Of a stretch of DNA of 64,000 nt, positions 60,706 to 64,000 are shown piece by piece. Position numbers and translations under genes: made by a program. The stretch is from positions 189,833-253,832 of the forward strand of contig NZ_NSEB01000015.1 in assembly GCF_002734215.1 (NCBI RefSeq). Reading direction: 5' to 3'. The DNA is from Fredinandcohnia onubensis. Its GTDB lineage: Bacteria > Bacillota > Bacilli > Bacillales > Bacillaceae_L. The first letter of the stretch is position 1. Every line of letters starts with the position of its first letter. The notes beneath the pieces were generated by a model. It did not search any database, had not been told where the DNA came from, and saw nothing but the letters and a program-made list of their open reading frames with translations.

Positions 60706-62106
60706 ATGAAAAAATTTATGGATGAAACATTCTTATTGTCAAACGACACTGCGGTAGCTTTGTACAATAATTTTGCAAAGGACATGCCAATCATTGATTA
60801 TCACTGCCACTTAAGCCCACAGGAAATTTATGAAAACAAATCTTTCAAAAATATTACTGAAGCATGGCTGTATGGCGACCACTATAAGTGGAGAGCTATG
60901 AGAGCAAATGGTATTGAAGAAGAATACGTAACAGGAAATGCTTCTGATTATGATAAATTTGTTGCATGGGCAAAAACAGTTCCAATGACAATTGGAAATC
61001 CATTATTCAATTGGACTCATTTAGAGCTTCAACGTTTCTTTGATGTACATGAAATCTTAAACGAAAAATCTGCTCCTGCTATTTGGGAAAAATTAAATAG
61101 CAAGTTAACGGGTGAAGGGTTCGGAGCAAGAGACCTCATCAAAAAATCTAATGTAGAAGTCGTTTGTACGACTGACGATCCAACTGACTCATTAGAATAT
61201 CATAAGCTTATTGCTGAAGATTCAAGCTTTGATGTAAAAGTATTACCAAGTTTCCGTCCAGACAAAGGTTTAGAAATCAACCAAGACACTTTTGTTAGTT
61301 GGGTGAAAAAACTAAGCGAAGTATCTGGTGTTGAGATTTCAAACTATGATGATTTCTTAACTGCGTTAGAGAACAGAATTGAATTCTTCCATTCACTTGG
61401 TGGTCGAGTATCTGACCATGCTCTTAACACAATGATGTATGAGCATACAACAAAAGAAGAAGCTGCAGCGTCATTTGAAAAAGCAATCAAAGGTGAAAAA
61501 GTTTCAATCGAAGATGAAATTAAGTATAAATCCTATACACTCGTTTTCTTAGGGAAAGAATATGCAAAACGCGACTGGGCGATGCAATTACATATTCATG
61601 CGTTACGTAACAACAACACTAGAATGTTTGGAAAATTAGGAGCAGACACTGGTTATGACAGCATCAACGATGGTGAATTAGCGCGTCCTTTAAACCAATT
61701 ACTAGACGCACTAGATACAGAAGATGCACTACCAAAAACTATTCTTTACTCATTAAATCCAAACGATAACTACATCCTTGGTACAACAATTGGAAACTTC
61801 CAAGGTGGAGGAAAACCAGGTAAAATGCAATTCGGAACTGCTTGGTGGTTCAATGATCAAAAAGAAGGAATGCTTGAGCAAATGAAAGCATTAGCAAACC
61901 TTGGCTTATTCAGCCGTTTCATTGGTATGCTTACTGACTCTAGAAGCTTCCTATCTTACACTAGACACGAGTATTTCCGACGTTTAGTTTGTAACTTAAT
62001 TGGAGAATGGGTAGAAGACGGAGAAATTCCAAATGACATGGATTTACTAGGAGATGTCGTAAAAGGAATCTGCTACCAAAACGCTAAAGATTACTTTGAG
62101 TTTTAA
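60706..62106 (+). CDS. uxaC: Glucuronate isomerase
   Basis: Interconverts glucuronate/fructuronate and galacturonate/tagaturonate, the first cytosolic step of hexuronate use; 466 residues, typical. PIIDYHCHLSPQEIYENKSFKNITEAWLYGDHYKWRAMRANG (metal-binding HxH region), VVCTTDDPTDSL, MQLHIHALRNNNTRMFGKLGADTGYDS, QFGTAWWFNDQKEGM and MLTDSRSFLSYTRHEYFRRLVCNLIG. RBS AGGTGG. The reductases and dehydratases UxaB/UxaA or UxuB/UxuA are not in the window. Confidence 0.95.
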   Translation: MKKFMDETFLLSNDTAVALYNNFAKDMPIIDYHCHLSPQEIYENKSFKNITEAWLYGDHYKWRAMRANGIEEEYVTGNASDYDKFVAWAKTVPMTIGNPLFNWTHLELQRFFDVHEILNEKSAPAIWEKLNSKLTGEGFGARDLIKKSNVEVVCTTDDPTDSLEYHKLIAEDSSFDVKVLPSFRPDKGLEINQDTFVSWVKKLSEVSGVEISNYDDFLTALENRIEFFHSLGGRVSDHALNTMMYEHTTKEEAAASFEKAIKGEKVSIEDEIKYKSYTLVFLGKEYAKRDWAMQLHIHALRNNNTRMFGKLGADTGYDSINDGELARPLNQLLDALDTEDALPKTILYSLNPNDNYILGTTIGNFQGGGKPGKMQFGTAWWFNDQKEGMLEQMKALANLGLFSRFIGMLTDSRSFLSYTRHEYFRRLVCNLIGEWVEDGEIPNDMDLLGDVVKGICYQNAKDYFEF

Positions 62107-62119
62107 AATACACGAATCG

Positions 62120-62147
62120 ATAGCTCGCCAATTGGCGGGCTATTTTT
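62120..62147 (+). terminator. Terminator of uxaC
   Basis: ATAGCTCGCC AATT GGCGGGCTAT (one G-T pair) with T5. Confidence 0.88.
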
Positions 62148-62202
62148 ATCGCCCAATGTTATACTAGCGATAGTTTATTTTTGTAGGAAAGGGTAGGGAA
62201 TT

Positions 62203-62676
62203 ATGGAAAAGAAGCTTCCTCCAAATCATGAGCATATCGACAGCGAGATGATCAAGCTCGAAGTAAACCTCGATAATATGTCAGGTGAATGGTTAGGCTA
62301 TGTCATGGATTTATTATTTGATGCAGGAGCAAATGACGTTTATTATACGCCTATTTATATGAAGAAAAACCGACCGGCTGTCCTTCTCCAGCTTCTTTGC
62401 TCCAAAAGCAAATTAGACAAAATGAAAGATATTTTGTTTTCGGAGACAACGACGCTAGGATTACGGTATTACCCTTTGAGGGTTCATCGACTTGAACGAA
62501 CTTTTACAGAAGTTATCACAAAATGGGGCAAAGTTACCGTAAAAGAAGGAGTTTTCGAAGGGGAATCCGTTCAAAAATCTCCTGAATACGAAGAATGCCG
62601 CCGGATCGCTGAAGAAAATGGCATTCCATTGAAAAAAGTATATGAAGAGGTTTGGAAAGAGATCAATAAAGGGTGA
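62203..62676 (+). CDS. LarC C-terminal-type (nickel-pincer cofactor) protein
   Basis: 157 residues matching the C-terminal part of LarC, the CTP-dependent nickel insertase of lactate-racemase cofactor synthesis: EVNLDNMSGEWLGYVMDLLFDAGANDVYYTPIYMKKNRPAVLLQLLC, ETTTLGLRYYPLRVHRLER and VKEGVFEGESVQKSPEYEECRRIAEENGIPLKKVYEEV. In several Firmicutes LarC is encoded in two pieces (LarC1, LarC2, by frameshift or as separate genes); this looks like a separate LarC2. No larA, larB, larE or LarC1 gene is nearby, so it may act on a partner elsewhere or be a leftover. Confidence 0.8.
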   Translation: MEKKLPPNHEHIDSEMIKLEVNLDNMSGEWLGYVMDLLFDAGANDVYYTPIYMKKNRPAVLLQLLCSKSKLDKMKDILFSETTTLGLRYYPLRVHRLERTFTEVITKWGKVTVKEGVFEGESVQKSPEYEECRRIAEENGIPLKKVYEEVWKEINKG

Positions 62677-62684
62677 AACCAAAT

Positions 62685-62760
62685 GATAGTGGTGTAGATA
62701 ACTGCCACTATTTGAGAAATACTGCCGCTATTCGTAGAATACTGCCACTAGCTTGAATAA
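62685..62760 (+). repeat. Three-copy 20-bp direct repeat with a flanking dyad (array 4)
   Basis: ACTGCC(A/G)CTA occurs at 62701, 62721 and 62741, spaced exactly 20 bp. The first copy's CCACTAT (62705-62711) pairs with ATAGTGG (62686-62692). Placed between convergent genes. Confidence 0.8.
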
Positions 62761-62769
62761 CCTAATAAA

Positions 62770-62791
62770 AACCCACTGAAGCCAGTGGGTT
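62770..62791 (-). terminator. Terminator of the amidase gene
   Basis: AACCCACTG AAGC CAGTGGGTT; on the minus strand it begins at the stop codon and runs into TTTTATTAGG. Confidence 0.85.
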
Positions 62792-63839
62792 ACATATCAT
62801 TTAATTCCATCTGAATATATTTCCTAGTATTTGGACCATAAATCCCATCATCTGCTAAAGCAGCGTACATCGATTGAAATCTTCGAACAGCATCTTCCGT
62901 TAATGGTCCATAGCTGCCATCAATCATTTTAGGATCAAAGTTAATATGCTTTAAAGCACGTTGGATCATACGAACTTCTTCACCTGTGTCGCCACGGCCC
63001 CAAACTCCGTTAGGAAGAGGAAACTCGTCGTCAGTCGAATTGTTCTGTTTGATAACTTCCTCAAGCTTTCTTAATGTGGCTGGCCCAACTAGCCCATCCA
63101 CAATTAACCCATATCGTTTTTGGAAGCGCATGACTGCACTTTCGGTTGCAGGACCGAAGCTTCCATCAGCACCATAAGGAGACATTGAAAAACCAGCTTT
63201 AATTAGGTCTTCTTGGATTTCCTTTACAAATGGACCCTTATTTCCTCTTCGGATTGGCAATCGCGTTGAAACTCCGGCAACAACAGGCTTTGGATTACTA
63301 GTAGGAACCCCTTTAAAATCACGATTAAATGACTCTTGTACATCATTAATAAATTCTTCCCAAGAAACCCCATGTGGACGCAAGGCATTTTGTGGATCAG
63401 ATCTTCTAGAAGGGTCTAAAGTGCTATGTGCCACAATATGTCTTTTCGGATCTAAATTAAATTTGTCACACAAATAAGCATGGTACCAGACATATCGATT
63501 ATATGCCTCCTGGAAATTAATTTTCCCTCCATGACAAAGCTCTACACCAATTGCTGCATCATTTGCATCATCACCAAAACGCTGATTGTCAGCCGTAATA
63601 TTGTAGCGGACATGCCATGCTTTTTCGTTGAGGGGGATTATTTCTAAAATATATTTATCATCAATGAAAGTGTGGGCAGAAGCACTTGGCTGTGAACGGT
63701 CAAAATAGTTTCGATTTCCATAGGCAGTAGACCCTGGATTCCCTGTATCATGACTTACGATAAAACGCACCTTTGAAATCTTTTGCCCCGATCGTGAATT
63801 TCCCAGACGAATATAATCTCTTGTAATTGAATACTCCAT
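62790..63839 (-). CDS. N-acetylmuramoyl-L-alanine amidase with two peptidoglycan-binding domains
   Basis: Cleaves the amide between N-acetylmuramate and L-Ala in peptidoglycan; 349 residues. Amidase_2 domain about 20-170 with zinc ligands in VRFIVSHDTGNPG, CHGGKINF and KRHIVAHSTLDPSRRSDP, then two PG_binding_1 repeats (GPFVKEIQEDLIKAGFSMSPYGADGSFGPATESAVMRFQKRYGLIVDGLVGPATLRKL; GEEVRMIQRALKHINFDPKMIDGSYGPLTEDAVRRFQ...). No signal peptide. ATG 63839 follows GGAGGTG; the in-frame ATG 63854 is upstream of that RBS. CwlA/XlyA-like prophage and sporulation autolysins are relatives, but no phage gene is nearby. Confidence 0.92.
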   Translation of the reverse strand: MEYSITRDYIRLGNSRSGQKISKVRFIVSHDTGNPGSTAYGNRNYFDRSQPSASAHTFIDDKYILEIIPLNEKAWHVRYNITADNQRFGDDANDAAIGVELCHGGKINFQEAYNRYVWYHAYLCDKFNLDPKRHIVAHSTLDPSRRSDPQNALRPHGVSWEEFINDVQESFNRDFKGVPTSNPKPVVAGVSTRLPIRRGNKGPFVKEIQEDLIKAGFSMSPYGADGSFGPATESAVMRFQKRYGLIVDGLVGPATLRKLEEVIKQNNSTDDEFPLPNGVWGRGDTGEEVRMIQRALKHINFDPKMIDGSYGPLTEDAVRRFQSMYAALADDGIYGPNTRKYIQMELNDM

Positions 63840-64000
63840 TTCATTCACCTCCATGAATTGTGAGTATAGGCAATCGATTTATTGTATGCACAACAAGTTT
63901 GTACCGTGTCAAAAATATGTTTTAGAGGGAAGGAGGGACTGCATTCAACATAAAAAAACCGAAGGACGTTTAAACTGTACCCTTTGTAAAGGACATTTAA

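Noticed and set aside
62790..63839. The amidase as evidence for a prophage
   Set aside because: No holin, tail, integrase or other phage gene is nearby; stand-alone amidases of this type are also chromosomal.

Overview
The window looks like a chromosome segment of a low-GC, aerobic, spore-forming-type Bacillota, most likely a soil Bacillaceae (Bacillus sensu lato). The reasons are AT-rich codon use, strong AGGAGG-type ribosome binding sites with some GTG/TTG starts, sigma-A-like promoters, a T-box leader, and many genes with familiar Bacillus relatives (natKRAB, ytrAB-like, xpaC/telA, yhbD plus bactofilin, degV, brnQ, kdg/kdu genes). No rRNA, tRNA, complete insertion sequence, prophage or CRISPR array was seen.

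Layout. 1-6731: the right-hand part of an aromatic or acyl-CoA catabolic operon: a 3-hydroxyacyl-CoA dehydrogenase cut by the left edge, a degenerate dehydrogenase paralogue, a 3-oxoadipyl-CoA-type thiolase, an aldehyde dehydrogenase, an enoyl-CoA hydratase and a benzoate-CoA-ligase-family enzyme. 7133-11787: a complete branched-chain-amino-acid-type (HAAT) ABC importer behind its own promoter, probably taking up the aromatic acid. 11845-12395: a ten-copy 52-53 bp tandem array. 12535-22972: glutaminase, DHA2 exporter, NatKR two-component system divergent from NatAB, cupin, AlsT-type symporter, DegV and TraB proteins. 23066-31553: a second 53-bp array, a POT peptide transporter, DoxX, a TolB-like protein that looks frameshifted, a UMF1-type MFS protein, an alkaline-phosphatase-superfamily enzyme and a MATE exporter. 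31694-34737: UDP-glucose dehydrogenase, PAP2 phosphatase and glycosyltransferase (cell-surface polymer or glycolipid). 34774-37465: a YtrA-type repressor and ABC operon. 37725-38035: a third array, exactly 52 bp per unit. 38151-39992: xpaC-telA. 40102-44738: a TRAP transporter and T-box-controlled brnQ.

44846-62106 is largely a hexuronate/pectin-breakdown region: an IclR-type KdgR, kdgA-kdgK-kduI-kduD, an oxidoreductase, two near-identical TRAP binding proteins around one DctQM pair, a LacI-type regulator and uxaC. TRAP uptake would feed uronates to UxaC (saturated hexuronates) or KduI/KduD (unsaturated pectin products). The Kdu branch yields 2-keto-3-deoxygluconate, which KdgK and KdgA convert to pyruvate and glyceraldehyde-3-phosphate. 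Interleaved are YhbD, a bactofilin, a DEAD-box helicase and an unidentified permease. A LarC C-terminal-type protein and a peptidoglycan amidase end the window.

The most unusual signal is non-coding: three unrelated intergenic arrays share a unit of 52-53 bp (about five helical turns). In two of them every unit junction can form a hairpin with a 7-nt loop. Two other dispersed palindromic families are also present (GGGAC...GTCCC elements and AGGA-loop hairpins).
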